NCBI RefSeq assembly: GCF_023073715.1
Contig: NZ_JADPKA010000018.1
Span: 1-64,000 of the forward strand
Length of the DNA stretch: 64,000 bases
Direction: 5' to 3'
Source: Bradyrhizobium sp. 164
Lineage (GTDB): Bacteria; Pseudomonadota; Alphaproteobacteria; Rhizobiales; Xanthobacteraceae
Shown here: positions 43,634 through 53,236 of the stretch, piece after piece
Position numbering within the stretch: the stretch's first letter is position 1
How the letters are laid out: every line of letters begins with the position of its first letter
The notes under the pieces: generated by a model
What the model was told of the DNA's origin: nothing
The model's input: the letters and a program-made list of their open reading frames with translations, nothing else
Database searches by the model: none
Translations under genes and position numbers: made by a program

Positions 43634-44764
43634 ATGAAATCAACGCTATTGGTGGGCGCGCTGCTCACCGCCATGACGGCAACGAGCGCCCTTGGCCAGG
43701 CGATCAAGCTCGCCGACGTCGCCGAGCTCTCCGGCGGCGGCGCCACCGTCGGCACCAACTGGAAGAACGGCATCGACCTCGCGATCGAGGAGATCAACGC
43801 CAAGGGCGGCGTGCTCGGCCGCAAGCTGGAGGTCACCCACGCCGACTCGCAGTCCAACCCCGGCGTCGCCCGCGCCCAGGTGCAGAAGGCGCTCGACGCC
43901 GAGCCCTATGTGCTGCTCGGTCCCGGCTATTCCGGCTCGGTGAAGGTCACCGCGCCGCTCGCGGCCGAAGCCGGTATCGCGCAGATCATGGGCGGCGAAG
44001 CCGCAGAGCTGACGCAGGCGGGCAACAAGTTCCTGTTCCGCACCTCGTTCGGCCAGCAATCCTCGATGCCGAAGGTCGCCAAATACATCCACGACGAGAT
44101 GAAGGCGAAGACGGTTGCGGTGGTCTGGGTCAACAACGACTTCGGCCGCGGCGGCCGCGACGTCGTCGTCAAGGAGCTCGACCGGCTCGGCTCCAAGGTG
44201 GTTGCCGATCTCTCCACCGAAGCGGGCCAGGCCGATTTCGCCGCCGACGTCGGCAAGATCAAGGCTGCCAATCCCGATGCCGTGTTCGTTTATCTCAATG
44301 AGGAAGAGAGCGCGCGCATCCTGAAAGAACTGAAGCGGCAGGGCGTCACCGCACCGCTGATGGGCGAGACCACGCTGATCGGCCAGAAGGTGATCGAGCT
44401 CGCTGGCGATGCCGCCAAGGGCGCGCGCGGCCATGTCGGCCTCACCACCGATGCCCCGGTCGATCTGATCAAGGCGTTCCGCGAGAAATTTTCCAAGAAG
44501 TACAATTACGTGCCTGATCATAACGGCCTGAAGGGCTATCTCGCCGTCTACATGGTCAAGGCCACCACCGAGAAGATGGGCAAGGTCGACTCGAAGAAGT
44601 TTGCCGACACGCTGCATGGCCTGACCATCAAGGCCGCCGACGAGCCGGGCATTTTGATGGACGTCACCTTCAGCGACACCGGAGACATCGACCGTCAGAG
44701 CTTCCTGGTCGAGGTGGTCGAAGGCAAGCAGGTCGTGAAGCAGGTGCTGCCGAAAGTGAAGTGA
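43634..44764 (+). CDS. Periplasmic binding protein for shikimate/quinate-type substrate
   Basis: The 376-residue protein has a signal peptide (about 1-21, ending ALGQ), then a type I periplasmic-binding fold with IDLAIEEINAKGGVLGRKLEV and LLGPGYSGSVKVTAPLAAEAGI. It is the binding part of a Liv/HAAT-type importer, with the permeases and ATPases downstream. A strong site GGAGGAGAGGACG precedes the start. Binding of shikimate or quinate is inferred from the operon. Confidence 0.88.
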   Translation: MKSTLLVGALLTAMTATSALGQAIKLADVAELSGGGATVGTNWKNGIDLAIEEINAKGGVLGRKLEVTHADSQSNPGVARAQVQKALDAEPYVLLGPGYSGSVKVTAPLAAEAGIAQIMGGEAAELTQAGNKFLFRTSFGQQSSMPKVAKYIHDEMKAKTVAVVWVNNDFGRGGRDVVVKELDRLGSKVVADLSTEAGQADFAADVGKIKAANPDAVFVYLNEEESARILKELKRQGVTAPLMGETTLIGQKVIELAGDAAKGARGHVGLTTDAPVDLIKAFREKFSKKYNYVPDHNGLKGYLAVYMVKATTEKMGKVDSKKFADTLHGLTIKAADEPGILMDVTFSDTGDIDRQSFLVEVVEGKQVVKQVLPKVK

Positions 44765-44984
44765 GGTTCGTCTCTCTCCGCTTGCGGGGAGAGACCGGAA
44801 TTTGCGCAGCAAATTCCGGGTGAGGGGGAGCTTCCGCGGGTCCAACTATTACCGCCCTCGCGAAGGCTCGCCCTCACCGTAGCCGATGCTTCGCATCGGC
44901 GTTCTTAAGAACGGCGGCCGTAGGCCGCCTACGCCTCTGCCCGCAAACGTGACGAACGGGAAGGCAGAACGGCGAGAGGGGAAA
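44765..44984. repeat. Hairpin-rich spacer within the shikimate operon
   Basis: This space between the binding-protein and LivH genes holds several hairpins: TCTCTCCGCTTGCGGGGAGAGA, GAATTTGCGCAGCAAATTC, GCCGATGCTTCGCATCGGC and GGCGGCCGTAGGCCGCC. It may lower downstream expression relative to the binding protein or stabilise the message. No gene was seen. Confidence 0.65.
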
Positions 44985-45860
44985 ATGTCCAGTCTGTTCG
45001 ATCTTCTGGTCGCGGGACTTGCCACCGGCGCGATCTATGCGCTGGTCGCGGTCGGCTTCACGCTGCTGTGGCAGACTTCGCAGACCATCAATTTCGCCCA
45101 GGGCGAGTTCGTGATGCTGCCGGCGTTCCTGATGCTGGCGGCGATGCATGCCGGCGCCCCGTTCTGGCTCGCGATCATCCTCGGCATCCTGCTCTCGATG
45201 ATCTTGCTCGGTCTCGCCTTCAAGCTGCTGCTGGTCGATCCGATGATGCGCCACGGCGTGCTGCCGCTGGCGATCGCGACCATGGCGCTGGCCATCGGCA
45301 TCAAGGAATCCGTCAAGCAGTTCTTCAGCGCCGAGGCCTCGCCCTTCCCGTCGATCGCGCCGACCGGCGATATCTCCATCCTTGGCCATGCGGTGTCGCT
45401 GCAAAGCATCGGCGTCCTCGTCGTCGCCATCCTTGCCGTCTTCGGCTTGACCGCACTGCTCAACCGCACCTCGCTCGGCCACCAGATGCAGGCGGCGGCG
45501 CAGAACCCGACGGTGGCGCGGATCATCGGCGTGCCGGTCGAGCGCATGATCCTGCTGACCTTCCTGATCAACGCCTTCCTGGTGGCGCTAGCCTCACTGC
45601 TGATCACGCCGATCTATCTCGCCAAATTCTCCTCCGGCGAGGTGCTGGGCCAGGCGGCATTCATCGCCGCGATCGTCGGCGGCTTCAACCAGGTGCGCGG
45701 CGCAATCGCCGGCGGTCTTTTGATTGGCGTGCTCGACAATCTCGCGGCCGCCTATGTCTCGACGCAGTATCGCGCCGCCGTTCCGATGATCTTCCTGATC
45801 GCCGTCATCCTGTTCCGGCCGCAGGGCTTGCTCGGCCGCGCCGAGGAGCGCACGGTATGA
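44985..45860 (+). CDS. Liv-type ABC permease (LivH family), shikimate operon
   Basis: The 291-residue permease starts at 44985 (MSSLFDLLVAGLATGAIYALVAVG) with about eight membrane segments and the LivH motif FTLLWQTSQTINFAQGEFVMLPAF. The loop around VARIIGVPVERMILLTFLINAFL is the coupling region. It overlaps the next gene by four bases (ATGA). The substrate is inferred as shikimate or quinate. Confidence 0.88.
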   Translation: MSSLFDLLVAGLATGAIYALVAVGFTLLWQTSQTINFAQGEFVMLPAFLMLAAMHAGAPFWLAIILGILLSMILLGLAFKLLLVDPMMRHGVLPLAIATMALAIGIKESVKQFFSAEASPFPSIAPTGDISILGHAVSLQSIGVLVVAILAVFGLTALLNRTSLGHQMQAAAQNPTVARIIGVPVERMILLTFLINAFLVALASLLITPIYLAKFSSGEVLGQAAFIAAIVGGFNQVRGAIAGGLLIGVLDNLAAAYVSTQYRAAVPMIFLIAVILFRPQGLLGRAEERTV

Positions 45861-46855
45861 TCAGCTTTGGCAAACCCCTGAAGATTGCGCTCGGCCTCAT
45901 CGCCATCGCCGCGCTGATCATTGTCCCCATGAACTTCAACCGTTACGGTCTGTTCATCCTGAGCCAATGGGCGGTGATGAGCATCGCCGCGATGGGGCTC
46001 AACCTTACGCTCGGCTATGCCGGCCAGGTCTCGCTGGCGCAGGGCGCCTTCGTCGGCATCGGCGCTTATGCGGCGGCGATCATGACCACCCATGGCTGGC
46101 CGCTGCCGGCCGCGATTCTGGTCGCGATCGCCTTGAGCTTTGCGGTCGGCTGGGTGCTGGGTTATCCCGCGCTGCGCGTGCAGCACCACTACCTCGCCTT
46201 CGTTACCCTCGCCTTCTCCACTCTCGCCTTCCTGGTGTTCCGCAACGAGAGCTGGCTCACCGGCGGCATCTACGGCATCTCCAACATCCCGCGCCCGCAC
46301 GTCTTCGGGCTAGCGACCAACAAGCCGCTGCCCTTCTATTATGTCTGCCTCGGCTCGCTCGCGATCGTGTCGCTTGCCGTGTGGTGGCTGATCCGCTCGC
46401 CCTGGGGCCGCGCCTTCATGGCGCTGCGCGAGAATCCGCTGCGTGCGCAATCGCTCGGCGTCGACACCCGGCGCTACACGCTGATGGCCTTTGCGATCGG
46501 CTCGGCGCTCGGCGGCGTCGCCGGCGCACTCTATGCGCCGCTGACGCAATATATCGATCCCGTGCCGTTCAACCTGTCGCTCTCGCTCGACCTGCTGATG
46601 ATGGTGATCGTCGGCGGGGCCGGCTTCTATTTCGGTCCGTTCCTGGGCGCGATGATTGCCGTGCTGCTGCCGGAATGGCTGCGCTTCACCGAAGGCTATT
46701 ATCTCATGCTCTATGCGGTTGCGGTGATGCTGCTCTTGATCTGGTCGCCGACCGGCATCCTGGGAATCCTCGATCGCGCGATGGCGGCGCGACGGACCAA
46801 GGCGGCGTCCGCGCTGCGCGCCGTCGCAAAGTCACGCCTGGAGACGGTGCAATGA
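45857..46855 (+). CDS. Liv-type ABC permease (LivM family), shikimate operon
   Basis: The 332-residue protein has about nine membrane helices and LivM motifs such as GLNLTLGYAGQVSLAQGAFVGIGAYAAAIM and LGVDTRRYTLMAFAIGSALGGVAGALYAPL. It overlaps its neighbours by four bases at each end (ATGA), a tight coupling of permease and ATPase. Confidence 0.88.
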   Translation: MISFGKPLKIALGLIAIAALIIVPMNFNRYGLFILSQWAVMSIAAMGLNLTLGYAGQVSLAQGAFVGIGAYAAAIMTTHGWPLPAAILVAIALSFAVGWVLGYPALRVQHHYLAFVTLAFSTLAFLVFRNESWLTGGIYGISNIPRPHVFGLATNKPLPFYYVCLGSLAIVSLAVWWLIRSPWGRAFMALRENPLRAQSLGVDTRRYTLMAFAIGSALGGVAGALYAPLTQYIDPVPFNLSLSLDLLMMVIVGGAGFYFGPFLGAMIAVLLPEWLRFTEGYYLMLYAVAVMLLLIWSPTGILGILDRAMAARRTKAASALRAVAKSRLETVQ

Positions 46856-47595
46856 GCGCAGTCCTCGAGGTTACCAATATCAAGAAAAACTTTGGCGGCA
46901 TCAGCGCCGTCGATGGCGTCAGCTTCGACGTGCGCGAGGGCGAGATCCTCGGCCTGATCGGACCGAACGGCTGCGGCAAGTCGACGCTGTTCAACTGCAT
47001 CCTCGGCCAGCTCACGCCGTCAGGCGGCGAGGTCAGGCTGGACGGCAAGGTGGTGACGGGCCTGCGGCCCTCCGAACTCAACAAGTTGGGGGTCAGCCGC
47101 ACCTTCCAGCTCCTGCAGGTTTTTCCAAAGCTCTCGGTGCGGGAGAACCTGATTCTGGCCGGACAGGAGCACCAGGGCAACATGGCCTCGCGCCTCGTCG
47201 GCCGCTCCGATGCCGGGCTGAGCGACGCCGCCAACCAGATGATCGGCTTCTTCAAGCTCGACCATCTCGCGGACGAGCCGGCCGGCGGCCTCTCCTATGG
47301 CCAGCAAAAACTGCTCGATGCCGCCATGGCCTTCATGGGCGGACCGCGCCTGGTGCTGCTCGACGAGCCAGCCGGCGGCGTCAACCCGTCGATGCTGGCG
47401 GACCTCAAGGACCGCCTGGTTGCGATCAACCGCGAGAAGAACGCCACCTTCGTCGTGATCGAGCACAACATGGAATTCGTGATGTCGCTGTGCTCGCGGG
47501 TGATGGTGATGGCGGAAGGCAAGGTGCTGGCGATGGGACGGCCGGATGAGGTGCGGAAAAACCTCGCCGTCATCGAAGCCTATCTCGGACATTAG
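46852..47595 (+). CDS. Liv-type ABC ATPase (LivG family), shikimate operon
   Basis: The 247-residue ATPase has Walker A GPNGCGKSTLFN, the LivG-type VSRTFQLLQVFPKLSVREN, the signature LSYGQQKLLDAAMAF and Walker B RLVLLDEPAGGVNP. Start ATG 46852 overlaps the permease stop. It is paired with the LivF-type gene downstream. Confidence 0.9.
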   Translation: MSAVLEVTNIKKNFGGISAVDGVSFDVREGEILGLIGPNGCGKSTLFNCILGQLTPSGGEVRLDGKVVTGLRPSELNKLGVSRTFQLLQVFPKLSVRENLILAGQEHQGNMASRLVGRSDAGLSDAANQMIGFFKLDHLADEPAGGLSYGQQKLLDAAMAFMGGPRLVLLDEPAGGVNPSMLADLKDRLVAINREKNATFVVIEHNMEFVMSLCSRVMVMAEGKVLAMGRPDEVRKNLAVIEAYLGH

Positions 47596-47607
47596 GGAGC
47601 GCGAGCC

Positions 47608-48345
47608 ATGAGCGACCCGATCCTCTCTGTTCACAATCTCGTCGGCGGCTACGGCAAGATGACGATTTTGAACGGCACGACCTTCGCCGTGCCGCAAGCC
47701 ACGATCACGACGATCATCGGCCCGAACGGCGCCGGCAAGTCCACCGTCTTCAAGGCAATCTTCGGCCTGCTCAAGCTGCGCGAGGGCAAGATCAGCTTTG
47801 CCGGCCGCGACGTCACGAACCTGAGCCAGCGCGCGCTGCTCAATGCCGGCATCTGCTACGTGCCGCAGGGCCGCAACATCTTTCCCGAGCTTTCGGTACG
47901 CCACAACATCGAACTCGGCGGCGTCGCTGCGGACAAGAGCCTCGATCTTCCCAAGCGGATCGAGGCGGCACTCGACCTGTTTCCGGCGCTGCGGCAAAAA
48001 TCGACGCAGCAGGCTTCCACGCTGTCCGGCGGCGAGCAGAAGCAACTCGAGATCGCCCGCTCGCTGCTGCTCGAACCCAGGCTGGTGCTGATCGACGAGC
48101 CCTCGATCGGCCTGTCGCCGCTGATGGTGCAGCAGACCTTCGATATCCTCAAAAGCTTGCGCGACCGCGGCGTCACGATCCTGATGATCGAGCAGAACGC
48201 ACGTTCGGCGCTGGAGATCTCGGACATCGGCATCGTGCTCGAGCTCGGCCAGACCCGGATGATCGACGACGCCAAGCGCATTCTGAACGATCCCCGCATC
48301 GGGCAATTGTTCCTGGGCGGCGCCATGGAGGAGAGCGCCGCATGA
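47608..48345 (+). CDS. Liv-type ABC ATPase (LivF family), shikimate operon
   Basis: The 245-residue ATPase has Walker A GPNGAGKSTVFKAIFG, a LivF-type CYVPQGRNIFPELSVRHN, the signature LSGGEQKQLEIARSLL and Walker B RLVLIDEPSIGLSP. It ends in an ATGA overlap with the dehydratase gene, so transport and catabolism are coupled. Confidence 0.9.
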   Translation: MSDPILSVHNLVGGYGKMTILNGTTFAVPQATITTIIGPNGAGKSTVFKAIFGLLKLREGKISFAGRDVTNLSQRALLNAGICYVPQGRNIFPELSVRHNIELGGVAADKSLDLPKRIEAALDLFPALRQKSTQQASTLSGGEQKQLEIARSLLLEPRLVLIDEPSIGLSPLMVQQTFDILKSLRDRGVTILMIEQNARSALEISDIGIVLELGQTRMIDDAKRILNDPRIGQLFLGGAMEESAA

Positions 48346-50213
48346 ACAAGCGTTCGATCGCAACCGTGTCCCTCTCCGGCACCCTCGACGAAAAGCTGCG
48401 CGCCATCGCCTCAGCCGGCTTCGACGCGGTCGAGATCTTCGAGAACGATCTGTTGTCGTTCGGCGCGGGCCCGCGCGAGGTGGCACAGCTCTGCAAGGAC
48501 CTCAATCTCGAGATCTGCGCGTTCCAGCCGTTCCGCGATTTCGAAGGCATGCCGGAGCCGCAGCGTTCGCGCAACTTTGCCCGTGCGATGCGCAAGTTCG
48601 ATTTGATGCAAGAGCTCGGCACCGATCTCTTGCTGATCTGCTCCAACGTTTCGCCCACCTCGCTTGGCGGCATCGACCGTGCCGCGGACGATTTTCGCGA
48701 GCTCGGCGAACGTGCGGTGAAACGTGGTTTGCGCGTCGGATACGAGGCGCTGGCTTGGGGACGACACGTCAACGACTACCGCGACGCCTGGGAGATCGTG
48801 CGCCGCGCCGATCATCCGGCAATCGGCATCATCCTCGACAGCTTTCATGCGCTGGCGCCCGGCTTTCCGACCCGCGCGATGGCTTCGATTCCCGGCGACA
48901 AGATCTTTCTGGTGCAGCTTGCTGACGCGCCGAAGCTCGAGCTCGACATCCTCTCCTGGAGCCGGCACTTCCGCTCCTTCCCGGGCCAGGGTGACCTCCC
49001 GGTCCGCGAGTTCATGGCGGCGGTGGCGGCGACCGGCTATGCCGGGCCGCTGTCGCTGGAGATCTTCAACGACCAGTTCCGCGCCGGCTCGGCGGCCCAG
49101 ACGGCGGTCGACGGCCTGCGCTCGCTGATCCTGCTGGAGGACCAGCTCGCACCGGACTGGCCAAAGCTTGTCCGCGAGCCGCTGGCGCCGAAATCCAGAA
49201 GCCACGGTACCGGCTTCGTCGAGTTCGCCGTCAACGAGACCAAGGCCGGCGAGCTTGCCCGACTGTTCGCGCAGCTCGGTTTTCGCAGGACCGGCAAGCA
49301 CCGCAGCAAGGCGGTGGAGCGTTGGTCGCAAGGCAAGGTCGAGCTCGTCATCAATTCCGAGACGGACGGCTTTGCGCATTCGCATTACGTCACCCATGGC
49401 CCCGGCGTCTGTGCGATCGCACTCGACGTCGACAATGCGGGCCTTTCCATGCAGCGCGCCGAAGCGCTGAAGGCGCGCACCTTCTACCAGCCGGTCGGGC
49501 CGGGCGAACTCGAGATCCCGGCGATCCACGGCGTCGGCGGCAGCCTGCTCTATTTTCTGGATCAGGCCGGCAAGAACTGGGACACCGATTTCGAGCCGGT
49601 ACCGAGCGAGGCGAGCGAGGACGCGCTGCTGGCGGTCGATCACATCGCGCAGTCGATGCCCTATGACGAGATGCTGTCCTGGCTGTTGTTCTACACCGGC
49701 ATCCTCGACCTGACGCGACTGCCGCAGATGGAGATCGTCGACCCGAGAGGCTTGGTGCAGAGCCAGGCCATCATCAACGCCGACCAGAGCCTGTGCTTCG
49801 TGCTCAACGGCTCCTCTGCCAACCGCACGCTGCCGTCGCGCTTCATCTCCGAGTTCTTCGGCTCCGGCGTGCAGCACGTCGCGTTCTCGTGCCGCAACAT
49901 CTTTGCGACGGTCGCGGAGATGCGCAAGCGCGGCGCGGATTTCCTCGACATCCCTGATAATTACTACGACGACATCGAAGCCAAATACGACCTTTCGCCC
50001 GAGCTGATGGCGCAACTGCGCGCCAATCACATCCTCTACGACCGCGAGGGTGACGGCGAATTCTTCCAGGTCTACACCCACATCTTCGACGAGCGCTTCT
50101 TCTTCGAGATCGTCGAACGGCGGCGCTATCAGGGCTTTGGCGCGGCCAATGCCGGCATCAGGCTCGCAGCGCAGGCCCGCGAGGTGCGGCCTGCGAGCAT
50201 GCCAAGGATGTAG
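48342..50213 (+). CDS. qsuB: 3-dehydroshikimate dehydratase fused to an HPPD-like domain
   Basis: The 623-residue protein joins two domains. The N-terminal TIM barrel (about 1-285) is of the sugar-isomerase/epimerase type, with metal ligands at Glu135 (VGYEALAW), Asp166 (ILDSFHA), Gln192 (VQLADAP) and Glu240 (SLEIFND). It converts 3-dehydroshikimate to protocatechuate. The C-terminal part (about 300-610) is a VOC/4-hydroxyphenylpyruvate dioxygenase-like domain with His in LAVDHIAQ, GVQHVAFSC and Glu in RFFFEIVERR. This fusion is known as QsuB/QuiC-type. It ends the shikimate operon and delivers protocatechuate, whose cleavage genes are not in this window. Confidence 0.9.
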   Translation: MNKRSIATVSLSGTLDEKLRAIASAGFDAVEIFENDLLSFGAGPREVAQLCKDLNLEICAFQPFRDFEGMPEPQRSRNFARAMRKFDLMQELGTDLLLICSNVSPTSLGGIDRAADDFRELGERAVKRGLRVGYEALAWGRHVNDYRDAWEIVRRADHPAIGIILDSFHALAPGFPTRAMASIPGDKIFLVQLADAPKLELDILSWSRHFRSFPGQGDLPVREFMAAVAATGYAGPLSLEIFNDQFRAGSAAQTAVDGLRSLILLEDQLAPDWPKLVREPLAPKSRSHGTGFVEFAVNETKAGELARLFAQLGFRRTGKHRSKAVERWSQGKVELVINSETDGFAHSHYVTHGPGVCAIALDVDNAGLSMQRAEALKARTFYQPVGPGELEIPAIHGVGGSLLYFLDQAGKNWDTDFEPVPSEASEDALLAVDHIAQSMPYDEMLSWLLFYTGILDLTRLPQMEIVDPRGLVQSQAIINADQSLCFVLNGSSANRTLPSRFISEFFGSGVQHVAFSCRNIFATVAEMRKRGADFLDIPDNYYDDIEAKYDLSPELMAQLRANHILYDREGDGEFFQVYTHIFDERFFFEIVERRRYQGFGAANAGIRLAAQAREVRPASMPRM

Positions 50214-50277
50214 GCTCCTCCGGGTGAGGGGGTCTCCGCGAGTCACAACGCAGCGACGAGCAAGGCTCCCTCAACAC

Positions 50278-50355
50278 GTCATTGCGAGCGTAGCGAAGCA
50301 ATCCAGAATCCCTCTGCGGAAAGACTCTGGATTGCTTCGCTACGCTCGCAATGAC
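50278..50355. repeat. Palindromic element, family B copy 3
   Basis: CATTGCGAGCGTAGCGAAGC and its complement GCTTCGCTACGCTCGCAATG form the arms. The one changed base in each arm (T against A) is compensatory compared with the copy at 33418, which suggests that the stem is kept by selection or by element mobility. Confidence 0.75.
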
Positions 50356-50486
50356 GGTGCGGCGACTATCGAATAAACGTCTCTCTCCGTCCCAACGGAG
50401 ACTTCTCCTCACCCAGCCCCTCTCCCCGCATCCGCGTACGCTAAAGCTTCGGCGGGCAAGCGCGGGAAGAGGGGAAGATCAAGACC

Positions 50487-51659
50487 TCACTTCATCTTGC
50501 ACTTGTCGTGGAAACGATCCTGGTCGTTCTCGACGATGGTGGCGACGGTCTTCAGCGCGAGCTGGCCTTCGGCGTCCTTGACCACGTCCTGGAGATAGAA
50601 GCTCTGGATCGGGATGTGATTGTTGCCGTACTTGAAGGAGCCGCGCAGCGACTTGAAGTTGGCCTTTTCCATCTCGGCCTTCATCGCATCCTTCTTGCTG
50701 GTGTCGCCCTTCACCGCGACCACGGCGCTGTTGATGAGCTGGGCGGCATCATACGATTGTGCGCCGTAGTAGGTCGGCCGCAGGCCGGGATACTTCTTGC
50801 GATAATCGGCGACGAAGCGCTTGTTCTGCTCGTTGGGGAGGTCATTGACCCATTCCTGCGCGCCGGGCACTCCGAGCGCATTCTCCTTCTGGAGCGGCAG
50901 CGACAGCTCGTCGATGGTGAAGACGGTGTAGAGCGGCATGGTGCTCTTGAGGCCGGCTTGGGCATATTGATTGAGGAACTGCACGCCGGCGGCACCGGGG
51001 TAGAACACGAAGATCGACTCGGCGCCGGAGGCGCGCGCCTTGGAGAGCTCGGCGGAGAAGTCGAGCTGGCTCGGCCAGACCGTGTACTCCTCGCCCTTGA
51101 TCTCGCCCTTGAACGTGCTCTTCAAACCGGCGAGCATGTCCTTGCCGGCGGCGTAGTTCGGCCCGATCAGGAACACGCTCTTGACGCCCTTCTGGTTCAT
51201 GTAGAGGCCCATCGCCTGCGGCGTCTGGTCGTTCTGCCAGGAGGTCGAGAACACATAAGGCGAGCACAGCTCGCCCGCGAGCTGCGAGGGACCGGCATTG
51301 GCCGAGATCAGGAAGGTCTGCGAGTCCACCGCGGTCTTGAGCGAGGCCAGGAGCACGTTCGACCAGATGTAGCCGACGATGAAATCGACCTTGTCGGACT
51401 GCACCAGCTTCTCGGTCTTCTGCTTGCCGACATCCGGCTTCTGCCCGTCGTCCTCGTAGATCACCTCGACCGGCTTGCCGTCCATCTTGCGGCCGAGATG
51501 ATCGAGCGCGAGCTCGAAGGAATTGCGCATGTCATTGCCGATCACGGCGGTCGGGCCGCTGAAGGTCGACACGAAGCCGATCTTGATGGTGTCGCCGGCG
51601 CATGCCGGATTTGCCAGCACCAGCGCCGCTGCGCCCGCCAGCCAGAATGCCGTCCTCAT
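50487..51659 (-). CDS. Periplasmic binding protein, aromatic-acid-like HAAT type
   Basis: Starting at ATG 51659 after AAGGAGGGGAG (390 residues), it has a signal peptide (about 1-22, ending ACAG) and a type I binding fold with IKIGFVSTFSGPTAVIGNDMRNSFELALDHLGRKMDG. The sequence is similar to HAAT binding proteins for aromatic acids (benzoate/hydroxybenzoate type) that I remember from Rhodopseudomonas. No permease or ATPase is adjacent. It may serve the livHMGF system, which has none. This is inference. Confidence 0.82.
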   Translation of the reverse strand: MRTAFWLAGAAALVLANPACAGDTIKIGFVSTFSGPTAVIGNDMRNSFELALDHLGRKMDGKPVEVIYEDDGQKPDVGKQKTEKLVQSDKVDFIVGYIWSNVLLASLKTAVDSQTFLISANAGPSQLAGELCSPYVFSTSWQNDQTPQAMGLYMNQKGVKSVFLIGPNYAAGKDMLAGLKSTFKGEIKGEEYTVWPSQLDFSAELSKARASGAESIFVFYPGAAGVQFLNQYAQAGLKSTMPLYTVFTIDELSLPLQKENALGVPGAQEWVNDLPNEQNKRFVADYRKKYPGLRPTYYGAQSYDAAQLINSAVVAVKGDTSKKDAMKAEMEKANFKSLRGSFKYGNNHIPIQSFYLQDVVKDAEGQLALKTVATIVENDQDRFHDKCKMK

Positions 51660-51970
51660 AACCACTCCCCTCCTTGATTATCGGTCCCGAGGCGGGGTGA
51701 TCGCCGCCCCCGGGCCAGTCTCTATTGAACGCAAAATCTGTCGAGCCGCCAATGGCTCAGGGCCCGTCCCTGCACCATATTTCGCCCCAATTGGAGATGG
51801 CAAGAAATATAGTTCTACTCACTTCGGCCAGCCATGATCAACGCTGCGGCGCTTTTTCGCGCCACATCGATACACTTGGCCTATTCGACGATTGATGACG
51901 CCTATTGGACCGCGGCCCCAGAACCGCACTTAAATGAACAAATAGAGCAGCGCGATTCGAGGGGCGCATC
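51660..51970. other. Divergent binding-protein/ndh intergenic region
   Basis: This region holds the promoters for the binding protein (minus) and ndh (plus). I see an AT-richer tract (AAGAAATATAGTTCTAC) near 51802-51818 but no firm operator or hairpin. No gene was seen. Confidence 0.4.
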
Positions 51971-53233
51971 ATGACCACGACACCGCACCGCGTCGTCATC
52001 GTCGGAGCCGGCTTTGGCGGGCTGGAGACGACCTATCGGCTCGCGGGCGCGCCGGTCGAGATCACGCTGATCGACCGCCGCAACCATCATCTGTTCCAGC
52101 CGCTGCTCTACCAGGTCGCGACCGCCTCGCTGGCGACCAGCGAGATCGCCTGGCCAATTCGCCATCTCATGCGCGATCGCCGTGAGGTGACGACGCTGTT
52201 TGCCACAGTGAGCGGCGTCGACACGGCACGTCGCTGCGTTCTGATCGACGACGGCAGCGAGGTGCCCTACGACACGCTGGTGCTAGCCACCGGTGCGCGA
52301 CACGCCTATTTCGGCCACGACGAATGGGAGCAATTCGCGCCGGGCCTGAAGACGCTGGAGGACGCGACAACGCTGCGCCGGCACATCCTGGTGGCATTCG
52401 AGCGCGCCGAGCGCGAAACGGATCAGGAGAGGCGCGCGGCGCGGCTGACCTTCGTCATCGTCGGCGCCGGCCCGACTGGCGTCGAGCTCGCCGGCACCAT
52501 CGCCGAGATGGCGCACCACACTCTGCCCGGCGATTTCCGCAACATCGACACGACCAAGGCGCGTGTCGTGCTGATCGAGGCCGGCCCGCGCGTGCTCGCC
52601 GGCTTTGCCGACGACCTCTCGGCTTACGCGCAGGCGTCGCTGGAAAAGATCGGCGTTGAGGTCGTGCTGGGGCAACCCGTGACCGAGATCGACCGCGATG
52701 GCGTGGTGTTCGGCGGCACGCGGCTCAACGCCAAGACCAGGATCTGGGCCGCCGGCGTGCGCGCTTCGCCCGCTGCCGAATGGCTGGGCGCACCAAGCGA
52801 TCGCGCCGGGCGGGTGCAGGTCGAGGCGGACCTGACCATTCCGGGGCATCCCGAGATCTTCGCGATCGGCGATACCGTCAGCATCAATGCCTGGGAGGGC
52901 AAGCCGGTGCCCGGCATCGCGCCGGCGGCGAAGCAGCAGGGCCGCCATGTCGCCGAGACCATCAAGGCTCGGCTACGCGGGCAGGCGAAGGGCGCCTTCC
53001 GCTACAAGCACGCCGGCAGCCTCGCGCAGATCGGCAAGCGGCTCGCGGTAATCGATTTCGGCCGCATCAAGCTGCGCGGCACCATCGCGTGGTGGATCTG
53101 GGGCATCGCCCACATCTACTTCCTGATCGGCCTCCGCCACCGCCTCAGCGTCGCGCTGAGCTGGCTCTGGATCTACGCCCGCGACCAGCGGGCGGCGCGA
53201 CTGATCACGCAAGGGAGTAGCAAGGTGGTGTAG
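51971..53233 (+). CDS. ndh: Type II NADH dehydrogenase
   Basis: The 420-residue flavoprotein oxidises NADH and reduces quinone without proton pumping, at the inner membrane. It has the FAD site VVIVGAGFGGLETTYRL, the HHLFQPLLYQVAT motif, the NAD site FVIVGAGPTGVELAGTIAEM, the IWAAGVRASPAAEW strand, and the PGIAPAAKQQGRHVAETI C-terminal region with a membrane-contact tail. It is divergent from the orphan binding protein. Confidence 0.93.
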   Translation: MTTTPHRVVIVGAGFGGLETTYRLAGAPVEITLIDRRNHHLFQPLLYQVATASLATSEIAWPIRHLMRDRREVTTLFATVSGVDTARRCVLIDDGSEVPYDTLVLATGARHAYFGHDEWEQFAPGLKTLEDATTLRRHILVAFERAERETDQERRAARLTFVIVGAGPTGVELAGTIAEMAHHTLPGDFRNIDTTKARVVLIEAGPRVLAGFADDLSAYAQASLEKIGVEVVLGQPVTEIDRDGVVFGGTRLNAKTRIWAAGVRASPAAEWLGAPSDRAGRVQVEADLTIPGHPEIFAIGDTVSINAWEGKPVPGIAPAAKQQGRHVAETIKARLRGQAKGAFRYKHAGSLAQIGKRLAVIDFGRIKLRGTIAWWIWGIAHIYFLIGLRHRLSVALSWLWIYARDQRAARLITQGSSKVV

Positions 53234-53236
53234 TTC

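Noticed and set aside
51971..53233. The type II NADH dehydrogenase as the reductase for the CYP199A ferredoxin
   Set aside because: The sequence has the NDH-2 quinone-reductase motifs (HHLFQPLLYQVAT) and a membrane-contact tail, unlike ferredoxin reductases of the PuR/PdR type.
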